Positions 26,563-34,275 of a DNA stretch of 64,000 bases are shown here, one piece after another. The notes under the pieces were generated by a model. It was not told the DNA's origin and did not search any database. It saw only the letters and a program-made list of their open reading frames with translations. Both the position numbers and the translations under genes were made by a program. The DNA is from GCA-003244245 sp036378735. GTDB taxonomy: Bacteria; Actinomycetota; Actinomycetes; Mycobacteriales; Pseudonocardiaceae. The stretch's first letter is position 1. Every line of letters starts with the position of its first letter. The stretch covers positions 1 through 64,000 of the forward strand of contig DASUVX010000031.1 in the NCBI GenBank assembly GCA_036378735.1. The letters are read 5' to 3'.

Positions 26563-27471
26563 GTGAACCCGGTCGATATTGAGAGCCTCTACCGAGAACT
26601 GCGGCCCTACGGCTTCGCGATTGCCTACCGGATGCTCGGCAGCGTCAGCGAAGCTGAGGACGTGGTGCAGGAAGCATTCGTACGGCTGAGCCACACAAGA
26701 ACTGATGAGATCGATAATCCAAAGGCTTACCTTGCAACCATCACCACCCGCCTGGCAATCGATGAGCTCCGCTCCGCTCGCAGCCAACGTGAGACCTACT
26801 TCGGTCCTTGGTTACCAGAGCCTCTGGTCAACGAGCACGCCGCAGACGTCGCCGATGCCGCTGAAGCCGCGGAGTCATTGACCATGGCGTTTCTCGTCGT
26901 GCTCGAAAAGCTCTCACCCGTCGAACGGGCTGTCTTTCTGATGCGGGAAGTATTCGACTACGACTACGACGACATCGCTCGAATCGTCGGGAAGAGCCAG
27001 GCGAACTGCCGCCAACTCGCCAGGAGAGCCCGGCATCGAATCGAACGCGGCAAGCCTCGCTTCGAAGTCTCTCGCGAGGAACAGGCCGAACTGGCCGGGC
27101 GGTTTTTCGCCGCCTGCCAGGACGGCGACATGAATGAACTCGTTGCGTTGCTCGCCAGCAACGCGGCCTTCTATGGTGACGGCGGCAGCAAGGGCACCGG
27201 CGTGCCACATCCCGTCTACGGCCGCGACCAGGTGGCGAGGCTGCTGCTCGGGCTATTTCGCTTCGCTCACCGGCTCGGTGTGCAACTGCGGGCCGCGGAG
27301 GTCAACGGCCAGCCGGGTGCTCGGTGTCTCGATCCGGCCGGCGGCCTGATCAACGTCCTCAGCCTCGACATCGCCGACGGCGCAGTCCAAACCGTCCGCT
27401 CGATTGTGAACCCTGACAAACTCCGCCATCTCGGGCCACTGTCACCGATCGGCCGCCGCAGCGGTGTGTGA
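26563..27471 (+). CDS. ECF41 (SigJ-like) sigma factor with fused SnoaL-like domain
   Basis: 302 residues. Sigma region 2 (YRMLGSVSEAEDVVQEAFVRL) and region 4 (SPVERAVFLMREVFDYDYDDIARIVG, seen in parts) are followed by a C-terminal SnoaL/NTF2-like domain (about 175-290). ECF41 hallmarks are visible: the linker GPWLPEPL after region 2 and NPDKLRHL near the end; the C-terminal extension is known to control the sigma activity in place of an anti-sigma factor. GTG start, 33 bp after doxX. Its stop abuts the convergent pspA stop (TGATCA). Confidence 0.93.
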   Translation: MNPVDIESLYRELRPYGFAIAYRMLGSVSEAEDVVQEAFVRLSHTRTDEIDNPKAYLATITTRLAIDELRSARSQRETYFGPWLPEPLVNEHAADVADAAEAAESLTMAFLVVLEKLSPVERAVFLMREVFDYDYDDIARIVGKSQANCRQLARRARHRIERGKPRFEVSREEQAELAGRFFAACQDGDMNELVALLASNAAFYGDGGSKGTGVPHPVYGRDQVARLLLGLFRFAHRLGVQLRAAEVNGQPGARCLDPAGGLINVLSLDIADGAVQTVRSIVNPDKLRHLGPLSPIGRRSGV

Positions 27472-28296
27472 TCAACCCTGCCCGGGCTGCGGCTGGCCGC
27501 GCGGGGGTATCGCCTGCTGCGTCGAGGCGGGTTGGGAAGCCGGCTCACCGGCAGTGACTTCACCGGCGATCGGCGCCCCACGGATGGAGGCGCGGATCTG
27601 CTCCAGCCGGGACCGGCCCGCCATGTCCAGCGTCGATTGCTGTACTTCCAGCATGCGGCCCTGCACCGAATTCTGGGCCAGCTCGGCGGCCCCGAGAGCA
27701 TTGGCGTAGCGGCGCTCGATCTTGTCCCGTACCTCATCGAGAGACGGGGTATTACCCGGCGCCGCCAACTCGGACATGGACCGCAGCGAGGCGGAGACCT
27801 GCTCTTGCATCTTCGCCTGCTCGAGCTGAGAAAGCAGCTTGGTGCGCTCTGCGATCTTCTGCTGCAGCACCATCGCGTTGCGCTCGACAGCCTGCTTGGC
27901 CTGGGTTGCGGCCTGCAAGGACTGGTCATGTAGCGTCTTGAGATCCTCAACTGACTGCTCGGCGGTGACCAGCTGGGTGGCGAAGGACTCCGCCGCCTGC
28001 TCGTACTGCTGCGCCTTGGCCTGGTCGCCTCGACCCCGAGCATCGTCGGCGAGCACCAGCGCTTGGCGGGCTGACGATTGCAGCTTCTCGATCTCTCCTA
28101 GCTGCCGGCTGAGCTTCACTTCCAGTTGCCGCTGGTTGCCGATGACGGCGGCGGCTTGCTGGGACAGTGCCTGGTGCTGGCGCTGCGCCTCCTCGACGGC
28201 CTGCTGGATCTGCACCTTGGGATCGGCGTACTCGTCGATCTTGGACGAGAACGACGCCATCAGGTACTTCCAAGCCTTCACAAACGGGTTGGCCAT
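27472..28296 (-). CDS. pspA: Phage shock protein A homolog (PspA / 35 kDa antigen)
   Basis: Coiled-coil membrane-stress effector. It has 274 residues and begins MANPFVKAWKYLMASFSSKI, very close to the M. tuberculosis 35 kDa protein Rv2744c. The stretch from about 150 to 205 (KIAERTKLLSQLEQAKMQEQ, SLRSMSELAAPGNTPSLDEV) is also near identical. An amphipathic N-terminus is followed by a long coiled coil; the tail is Pro/Gln-rich. ATG 28296 is chosen; an upstream in-frame ATG at 28377 adds non-conserved residues. It lies downstream of clgR, as in mycobacteria. Confidence 0.95.
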   Translation of the reverse strand: MANPFVKAWKYLMASFSSKIDEYADPKVQIQQAVEEAQRQHQALSQQAAAVIGNQRQLEVKLSRQLGEIEKLQSSARQALVLADDARGRGDQAKAQQYEQAAESFATQLVTAEQSVEDLKTLHDQSLQAATQAKQAVERNAMVLQQKIAERTKLLSQLEQAKMQEQVSASLRSMSELAAPGNTPSLDEVRDKIERRYANALGAAELAQNSVQGRMLEVQQSTLDMAGRSRLEQIRASIRGAPIAGEVTAGEPASQPASTQQAIPPRGQPQPGQG

Positions 28297-28476
28297 CTCC
28301 TGCGCTGCCTCTCTTCGTGACCAATCGGGCCCAGCGTCACGCGCCCGGCCACGGCCCCACCCAGCCAAGCACATCAAACCGGCCGTGTGCTGCCTCCATG
28401 GTGTCAGGTGCGCGATAGCGCTTCCACCAACCCCAGGGAGAACCGGGGATATCCCTGACCTCCGGCACTGTCGAGT

Positions 28477-28758
28477 TCAGGCCGCCACCAGCTCGGCCGC
28501 AAGGGTATCGGGCACCTCGGGCAGGTACACCGGACCGAGATCGTCGGCCACCCGCCGCAATAGCTCGTCGAGGGGCAGGTCAAGTGCGTCACAGATCGAT
28601 GCGAGTAGCTCGCTGGACGGCTCCTTGCGGCCCCGCTCAATCTCAGAGAGATACCCCAGGCTCACTCTGGCGACCCTGGACACCTCCCGCAGCGTCCGGT
28701 GCTGCGAGGTCCGCGTCCGGCGCAACCGGTCGCCGATGGCCTCCCGCAGCAACATCAT
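28477..28758 (-). CDS. clgR: ClgR transcriptional regulator
   Basis: XRE-type helix-turn-helix activator of clp protease and psp genes. It has 93 residues: REAIGDRLRRTR, TLREVSRVARVSLGYLSEIE (HTH), RGRKEPSSELLASICDAL, all characteristic of ClgR (Rv2745c). The C-terminus is shorter than in mycobacteria, ending soon after LPLDELLRRVADDLG. ATG 28758 with GGAGGG upstream. The following gene is pspA, so a clgR-pspA operon is likely. A ClgR operator lies upstream (28846-28859). Confidence 0.93.
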   Translation of the reverse strand: MMLLREAIGDRLRRTRTSQHRTLREVSRVARVSLGYLSEIERGRKEPSSELLASICDALDLPLDELLRRVADDLGPVYLPEVPDTLAAELVAA

Positions 28759-28814
28759 CGCGTTCCCTCCAGGGTGTCGGCTGGGCCTACTCGAGACCAG
28801 CTTGCTTGACCCCT

Positions 28815-28859
28815 ACCGTACTCACCAGTCCGCCGCCCCGGCGTCCGCCGTGGGCGAAC
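28815..28859 (-). promoter_or_regulatory. ClgR operator and predicted clgR promoter
   Basis: On the minus strand GTTCGCCCACGGCG (28859-28846) fits the described ClgR consensus GTTCGC-N5-GCG and CGCYNANRGCG. A TACGGT -10 box (28820-28815) lies 25 bp downstream, which puts the operator near -40, a typical activator position. It implies positive autoregulation of clgR-pspA. Confidence 0.75.
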
Positions 28860-28901
28860 GACATATCGGGTTCATCCGCCCCCGTCGAGCTGCTGACGCA
28901 G

Positions 28902-29495
28902 TTACGGCAATGCGACGGCTCGGCGACCGGACGCGCGTAGTCGTAGCGCACGCACGACGTAGTCGACGCCGGTGACGACGGTGAGCGCTACGGCGATGCC
29001 CATAACCGTCCAACGCAGCGGGTAAGCAGGCAACGGAAGCGGTAGCACGTACAGCCCGATTGCCACCGCCTGTGTGAATGCCTTGATCTTCCCGCCGCGG
29101 CTGGCCGGGATCACTCCATACCGCAGCACCCACAATCGCAACCCAGTCACGGCCAGCTCCCGGACCGCGATCAGCAGGGTGACCCACCACGCCAACTCGC
29201 CCAGCAGGCTCAGGCCCACCAGTGCGGACCCGATCAGTGCCTTATCGGCGATGGGATCGGCGATCGTGCCGAACTTGGTAACCTGCCCGCGCCGTCGCGC
29301 CAGGTCCCCGTCGAACCGGTCGGTGAGCGAGGCGATGCCCAGTATCACGGCTGCGGTCACCCGCCACGCAGGATCGGCGCCGTCCCTGATGAACAGGGCA
29401 ACCACGAAAACCGGTACCAGCACCAGCCGTGACATGGTCAGCAGGTTGGCCAGGTTCCACAGCGAGACCCTGGTCGGCTGCGGCGGCGGGCTCAC
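28902..29495 (-). CDS. pgsA: CDP-diacylglycerol--glycerol-3-phosphate 3-phosphatidyltransferase
   Basis: Membrane enzyme making phosphatidylglycerol phosphate. It has 197 residues with the full CDP-alcohol phosphotransferase motif: D59-x2-D62-G63-x2-A66-R67, G76, D80 and D84 (TDRFDGDLARRRG, GTIADPIADK). About five membrane segments. The GTG start overlaps the rimO stop (GTGA). Position between rimO and clgR matches M. tuberculosis Rv2746c. The polar end product is inferred from family and context; other CDP-alcohol transferases share the motif. Confidence 0.92.
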   Translation of the reverse strand: MSPPPQPTRVSLWNLANLLTMSRLVLVPVFVVALFIRDGADPAWRVTAAVILGIASLTDRFDGDLARRRGQVTKFGTIADPIADKALIGSALVGLSLLGELAWWVTLLIAVRELAVTGLRLWVLRYGVIPASRGGKIKAFTQAVAIGLYVLPLPLPAYPLRWTVMGIAVALTVVTGVDYVVRALRLRASGRRAVALP

Positions 29496-30940
29496 CGTTC
29501 GCCGCCGGCTGGGGCGATCAGCTCCATCGGCTCGACGACCAGATCCACTCCCTCAGCGGCGATCACCCGGCAGCGCACCAGATCGCCAAGGACGAACGAG
29601 CCCTCGTCGGTGAGCAGGCACTCGCCGTCCACCTCCGGGCCCTGGTGCTCGGCGCGCCCGACCGTCTGGGCGCCGTCAGTACCACCGACGAGACCGTCGA
29701 CGAGGACGTCGACGGTATCCCCGACCCGCTCCTCGGCGCGCTGGGCGGTGAGCTGCTCGACCAACCCGCTGATCCGGGCGACGCGCTCGGCGATGGAATC
29801 CTCGCTGTGCTGGCCCGGCAAGCCAGCGGCCTCGGTGCCGTCCTCGTCGGAGTAGCCGAAGACACCGACGGCATCGAGCCGGGCCTCGACGAGGAAACGT
29901 TCCAGCTCAGCCAAGTCGGCCTCGGTCTCCCCGGGGAATCCGACGATCACGTTGCTGCGCACTCCCGCCAGCGGCGCAGGCCGGCGGATCTGGTTCAGCA
30001 AGGCCAGGAAGGCTTCGCGCGAACCGAACCGGCGCATCCGTCGCAGCATCGGCTCGCTGGCGTGCTGGAAGGACAGGTCGAAATAGGCTGCCACCCCTGC
30101 AGTGCCGGCGATCGTGGTCACCAGCGTGGGACGGGTCTCGGCCGGCTGCAGGTAGGAAACCCGGATACGCAGGATGCCGGGAACGGCGGCCAGCCTGCGC
30201 AGCAGCTCCTCCAAGGCGCCGGGGCGGCCCAGGTCCTTGCCGTAGGACGTGGAGTTCTCGCTGACCAGCACCAGCTCCCGCACACCCGTCCCGGCCAGCC
30301 ACGCCGCCTCGGCCAGCACCTCGTCGACTGGACGCGAGACGAACGCACCGCGGAAGGTGGGTATGGCGCAGAACGCGCAACGCCGGTCACAACCCGACGC
30401 GATCTTCAGTGGGGCGACCGGTGAGTTATCCAAGCGTCGGCGGGGCACGCGAGGACCCCAGCCGTGGCCGGGTAGCGCGGGCCCGGCCGCCAAGGCGGCG
30501 GGCCGGGAAGCTGGGGTGATCGGAAGCAGGGTGCGGCGATCCACCGGGTGGTGCGCCGGCACGGCCCGACCGGCCAGTACGTCCCGCAGCCGATCACCCA
30601 ACTCGGGATAGGCGTCGAAACCCAGGACCGCGTCGGCTTCGGGGAGGCTGGCGGCCAGTTCGGCGCCGTAGCGCTCGGCCAGGCAACCCACCGCGACGAC
30701 TTTGGCGCCGGTGTCCGCGGCGGCGAGCAGGGTGTCGATGGAGTCCTTCTTGGCCGCCGCGACGAAACCGCAGGTGTTGACCACCACCACGTCTGCCGAC
30801 CCGAGATCGGCGCTGTCGGCGTCCACCAGCTCCCAACCGTCTTCGTTTAACCGGCCGGCCAGTTCTTCGGAGTCGACCTCGTTGCGCGCGCACCCCAAGG
30901 TCAGCAGCGCAGCGCGGGGAGACTTCGGTGGGGTGGGCAC
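29492..30940 (-). CDS. rimO: Ribosomal protein S12 methylthiotransferase
   Basis: Radical SAM enzyme with two 4Fe-4S clusters that methylthiolates Asp of ribosomal protein S12. It has 482 residues. The N-terminal MTTase domain has Cys17, Cys57 and Cys86 (LGCARN, NTCGF, GCLAERY); the radical SAM motif CDRRCAFC is at 184-191; a C-terminal TRAM domain follows. GTG start at 30940, divergent from argA with a 65-bp gap. Confidence 0.94.
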   Translation of the reverse strand: MPTPPKSPRAALLTLGCARNEVDSEELAGRLNEDGWELVDADSADLGSADVVVVNTCGFVAAAKKDSIDTLLAAADTGAKVVAVGCLAERYGAELAASLPEADAVLGFDAYPELGDRLRDVLAGRAVPAHHPVDRRTLLPITPASRPAALAAGPALPGHGWGPRVPRRRLDNSPVAPLKIASGCDRRCAFCAIPTFRGAFVSRPVDEVLAEAAWLAGTGVRELVLVSENSTSYGKDLGRPGALEELLRRLAAVPGILRIRVSYLQPAETRPTLVTTIAGTAGVAAYFDLSFQHASEPMLRRMRRFGSREAFLALLNQIRRPAPLAGVRSNVIVGFPGETEADLAELERFLVEARLDAVGVFGYSDEDGTEAAGLPGQHSEDSIAERVARISGLVEQLTAQRAEERVGDTVDVLVDGLVGGTDGAQTVGRAEHQGPEVDGECLLTDEGSFVLGDLVRCRVIAAEGVDLVVEPMELIAPAGGER

Positions 30941-31005
30941 TGAGTCAGGGTATCTGGCGAGGGTGACGCTCCGGCCTGTACATCAGGGCTCGTAGGCTCG
31001 TCGGA

Positions 31006-31512
31006 GTGCGAACCGCCCTCAAGATCACTGTGCGCCGGGCACGGGTAGCTGACGTCCGCAAGATCAAGGAATTGGTGGACCTCTACGCCGGTGCAGTGCT
31101 GCTGGCCAAACAGCTCGTCACGCTCTACGAGGACGTCCAGGAATTCTGGGTGGCCGAGCGGGACGGCGCGGTCGTGGGCTGCGGCGCGCTGCACGTGCTG
31201 TGGGAAGACCTCGCCGAGATCCGCACGCTGGCCGTGTACCCCGACGCCGTCGGTCAAGGCGTAGGACACGCACTGGTTGAGCGGTTGATCGAGCAGGGTC
31301 GTGCGCTGGGGCTGCGCCGCCTGTTCGTCCTGACCTTCGAGGAAGACTTCTTCGCCCGGTACGGGTTCCGGACCATCGAAGGGGCCCCGGTGACCGCCGA
31401 GGTCTACGAGGAGATGCGCCGCTCGCACGATGAGGGCGTTGCGGAGTTCCTCGATCTGCCCTACGTCAAGCCCAATACCCTGGGCAATGCCCGCATGCTG
31501 CTAGAACTGTGA
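31006..31512 (+). CDS. argA: Amino-acid N-acetyltransferase (short GNAT ArgA)
   Basis: GNAT-fold acetyltransferase of 168 residues that makes N-acetylglutamate for arginine synthesis. Landmarks: VRRARVADVRKIKELVD, LYEDVQEFWVAERDGAVVGCGALHVL (in parts), AEIRTLAVYPDAVGQGVGHALVERL (acetyl-CoA loop) and ARYGFRTIEG. Its place between rimO/pgsA and ftsK matches Rv2747. GTG start without a ribosome site; a TAGGCT -10 (30993-30998) ends 7 bp before it, so the transcript may be leaderless. Confidence 0.88.
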   Translation: MRTALKITVRRARVADVRKIKELVDLYAGAVLLAKQLVTLYEDVQEFWVAERDGAVVGCGALHVLWEDLAEIRTLAVYPDAVGQGVGHALVERLIEQGRALGLRRLFVLTFEEDFFARYGFRTIEGAPVTAEVYEEMRRSHDEGVAEFLDLPYVKPNTLGNARMLLEL

Positions 31513-31520
31513 CACCGATG

Positions 31521-33968
31521 TCAGTCCTCGCCGCTTGCGCCCGGACCGCCCCGGATCGAGTACAGCACCCCGTCGAGCTCGTCAGGTTTGACCAGCACAT
31601 CGCGCGCCTTGGAGCCTTCCGAGGGCCCCACCACGCCCCGGCTTTCCAGCAGGTCCATCAGGCGCCCCGCCTTGGCGAAGCCGACCCGCAACTTGCGCTG
31701 CAGCATCGAGGTCGACCCGAACTGCGAGGTCACCACCAGTTCGGCGGCCTGCAGCAGCACATCGAGATCGTCGCCGATGTCCGGGTCGATCTCTTTCTGT
31801 TCACCCGGTTTAGCAACGGTGACCCCGTCGGTGTAGTCCGGGCTGGCCTGCTCCTTGGTGTAAGCGACGATCTTGGCGATTTCGGCGTCCCCGACGTAGG
31901 CGCCCTGGATGCGGACCGGCTTGGCGGCACCCATCGGCAGGTAGAGCCCATCGCCCATGCCGATGAGCTTTTCTGCGCCGGGTTGGTCCAGGATTACCCG
32001 GCTGTCCGTCAATGACGACGTGGCGAACGCTAGCCGGGAGGGCACGTTGGTCTTGATCAGCCCGGTTACCACGTCGACGCTCGGCCGCTGGGTGGCGAGC
32101 ACGAGATGGATCCCGGCCGCGCGGGCCTTCTGCGTGATGCGTACCACGGCGTCCTCGACGTCGCGTGGCGCGGTCATCATGAGATCGGCCAGCTCGTCGA
32201 CGATCGCCATGATGTACGGGTAGGGGCGGTACTCCCGCTCGGATCCCGGTGGCGCGGTGATCTCCCCGCTGCGCACCTTGCGGTTGAAGTCGTCGACGTG
32301 GCGGACCCGGGCGGCCTGCATGTCCTGGTAGCGCTGCTCCATCTCTTCGACCAGCCAGGCCAGCGCCGCGGCCGCCTTCTTCGGCTGGGTGATGATCGGC
32401 GTGATCAGGTGCGGGATGCCCTCGTAGGGGGTTAGCTCCACCATCTTCGGGTCGATGAGGATCATCCTGACCTCATCGGGGGTGGCCCGGGCGAGCAGCG
32501 AGACGAGCATCGAGTTGACGAAGCTGGACTTGCCCGAGCCGGTGGAACCGGCCACCAGGAGGTGGGGCATCTTGGTCAGGTTCGCGGTGACGAAGTTGCC
32601 TTCGATGTCCTTGCCCAGCCCGATCACCATCGGGTGCTGATCCCGGTTGGACATCGGCGAGCGCAGCACGTCACCGAGCCGCACCATCTCCCGGTCGCTG
32701 TTGGGCCCCTCGATGCCCACCGCGGACTTGCCCGGGATCGGGGCGAGCAACCGTACGTTGTCGGTGGCCACCGCATAGGCGATGTTGCGGGTCAGCTGGG
32801 TGATCTTTTCGACCTTGACTCCGGGACCCACCTCCACCTCGTACCGGGTGACGGTCGGGCCCCGGGCGAACCCGGTGACCTGGGCGTCCACCGAAAATTG
32901 ATCGAGAACACCGGTGATCGCCTCGATCATCGCGTCGTTGGCCTTGCTGCGGGCCTTCGGCGGATCGCCCTTGACCAGCAGGTCGGGTGGAGGCAGCTGG
33001 TAGTCACCCTCGACCACCCGGTGCGCAGACATCGACGGTCCCGGCTTGGTCGCGGACTTGACCGGCGGTGTCGGTGCAGCCACGGGCTCCACAGCACTGG
33101 CTTGGCCGGTGTCGTGCTCGGTGCCGGAGTCGTCTGTCTGGCTACCCTGCCTGCGCCGCGCAGGCCGGCGAAGCCGGGCGTCGGCAGAATCTGCATCGGT
33201 GACCGCGTCATCGGTGTCAGGCGTATCGGAATCGGCGGCTTGTTCCGGCGCCGCGCCGCGCAGCCGTCGGATCCGTTCAGGCACTGCTCGCACTGGCGTC
33301 CCGGTCAACACCAGAAGCCCGTAACCGGCCAGCAGGGCCAGCAACGGCACCGCCACCCAGACGGTGAAGCCATCGACCAGCGGTTCTGCCACCAGGTATC
33401 CCACCGCACCCGCAGCGCGGGCCCGACCGACCGCGTCCGCCGGTGCGCCGGCCGCGAGATGCCATAGACCAAGCGTGCCCAGTGTCAGCAGCAACGTGCC
33501 AACGGTGCGCCGTGGCCGCGCCGCCACGTCAGGCTCGGTGCGCATCAAGGTCACCCCAACCCCAGCGAGCACTACCGGTAGCGCTACCGATGCGGCACCG
33601 AACAGGGCACTCAACGCCTGCTGGAGTCCGGCACCGATCGGTCCCCCGGCGGTCCACCACACTGCTGCGGCGGCGACCACCGCGACAGCGATGACGCCGA
33701 GCGCGAGGCCGTCCCTGCGGTGCGCCGGCTCCAGCTGTCGGGTCCGGCCCAATGCCCGGGCGAGTTTGCCGGCGCCGCGGGCCAGCACCGACCAGGCTCC
33801 GGGTAGGTCACGACCGCCAACCCCGCGTTGCGCCCGACGGGCCGGCTGCTGCCGCGTAGTGGGTCGGGACCTGGGCTGCGGCCTAGGACGCGAGGCCGAC
33901 TTCCTTCCCGAAGTCCGGGAACGCCCATTGGTGGCTTTTGCAGACGTCTGCCCCGCCATGTTCCACAC
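31521..33968 (-). CDS. ftsK: DNA translocase FtsK
   Basis: Septum-localised ATPase that pumps chromosome ends and aids dimer resolution. It has 815 residues: basic N-terminus, about four membrane segments (90-235), an acidic/Pro linker, then the motor with Walker A AGSTGSGKSSF and Walker B IVDELADLMM, and the C-terminal gamma winged-helix (SQFGSTSMLQRKLRVGFAKAG) that reads polarity sequences. Start is GTG 33968 or ATG 33959; neither has a strong ribosome site. Convergent with argA. Confidence 0.95.
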   Translation of the reverse strand: MWNMAGQTSAKATNGRSRTSGRKSASRPRPQPRSRPTTRQQPARRAQRGVGGRDLPGAWSVLARGAGKLARALGRTRQLEPAHRRDGLALGVIAVAVVAAAAVWWTAGGPIGAGLQQALSALFGAASVALPVVLAGVGVTLMRTEPDVAARPRRTVGTLLLTLGTLGLWHLAAGAPADAVGRARAAGAVGYLVAEPLVDGFTVWVAVPLLALLAGYGLLVLTGTPVRAVPERIRRLRGAAPEQAADSDTPDTDDAVTDADSADARLRRPARRRQGSQTDDSGTEHDTGQASAVEPVAAPTPPVKSATKPGPSMSAHRVVEGDYQLPPPDLLVKGDPPKARSKANDAMIEAITGVLDQFSVDAQVTGFARGPTVTRYEVEVGPGVKVEKITQLTRNIAYAVATDNVRLLAPIPGKSAVGIEGPNSDREMVRLGDVLRSPMSNRDQHPMVIGLGKDIEGNFVTANLTKMPHLLVAGSTGSGKSSFVNSMLVSLLARATPDEVRMILIDPKMVELTPYEGIPHLITPIITQPKKAAAALAWLVEEMEQRYQDMQAARVRHVDDFNRKVRSGEITAPPGSEREYRPYPYIMAIVDELADLMMTAPRDVEDAVVRITQKARAAGIHLVLATQRPSVDVVTGLIKTNVPSRLAFATSSLTDSRVILDQPGAEKLIGMGDGLYLPMGAAKPVRIQGAYVGDAEIAKIVAYTKEQASPDYTDGVTVAKPGEQKEIDPDIGDDLDVLLQAAELVVTSQFGSTSMLQRKLRVGFAKAGRLMDLLESRGVVGPSEGSKARDVLVKPDELDGVLYSIRGGPGASGED

Positions 33969-34275
33969 GCTAGCCCGCCCGCCCCCTTCTACGGTCTGCT
34001 TCGGCCGACCCCACCGGCCGCAATCGGCATCTGCCCTGACGGCGCTCCCCTGCCGCCCCCATGGTGGCCCGCAAACGTAGTGAAGGCGTCCGCGACACGC
34101 CGACGCCGCCGCGGTGACCGTCCAGCCCCGATGACCTCACCCCGGTGCCCGGTGTGTCGCTCCCCGGTGCCCGGTGTGTCGCTCCCCGGTGCGCGACAGC
34201 AGAGCTCGCGGGTTGGTAACCGAAAAGTGCAGCGGTGACGAGGGTTGGCGGTACTTGAAGGGCGACCAACGGCGG
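33969..34275. other. Gene-free region between ftsK and rnj
   Basis: About 307 bp without a supported gene. It contains the 22-bp tandem repeat locus B (34140-34198). The rest is GC-rich sequence; the small open frames have no ribosome site. A ftsK promoter is expected but was not identified. Confidence 0.6.
34140..34198. repeat. 22-bp tandem repeat, locus B, with a hairpin
   Basis: Two identical 22-bp units (34140-34161, 34162-34183; core GTGCCCGGTGTGTCG) are followed by a partial third (CCCCGGTGC). TGTCGC of unit 2 (34177-34182) pairs with GCGACA (34193-34198) around a 10-base loop. It shares its core with locus A at 26030. Confidence 0.8.
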
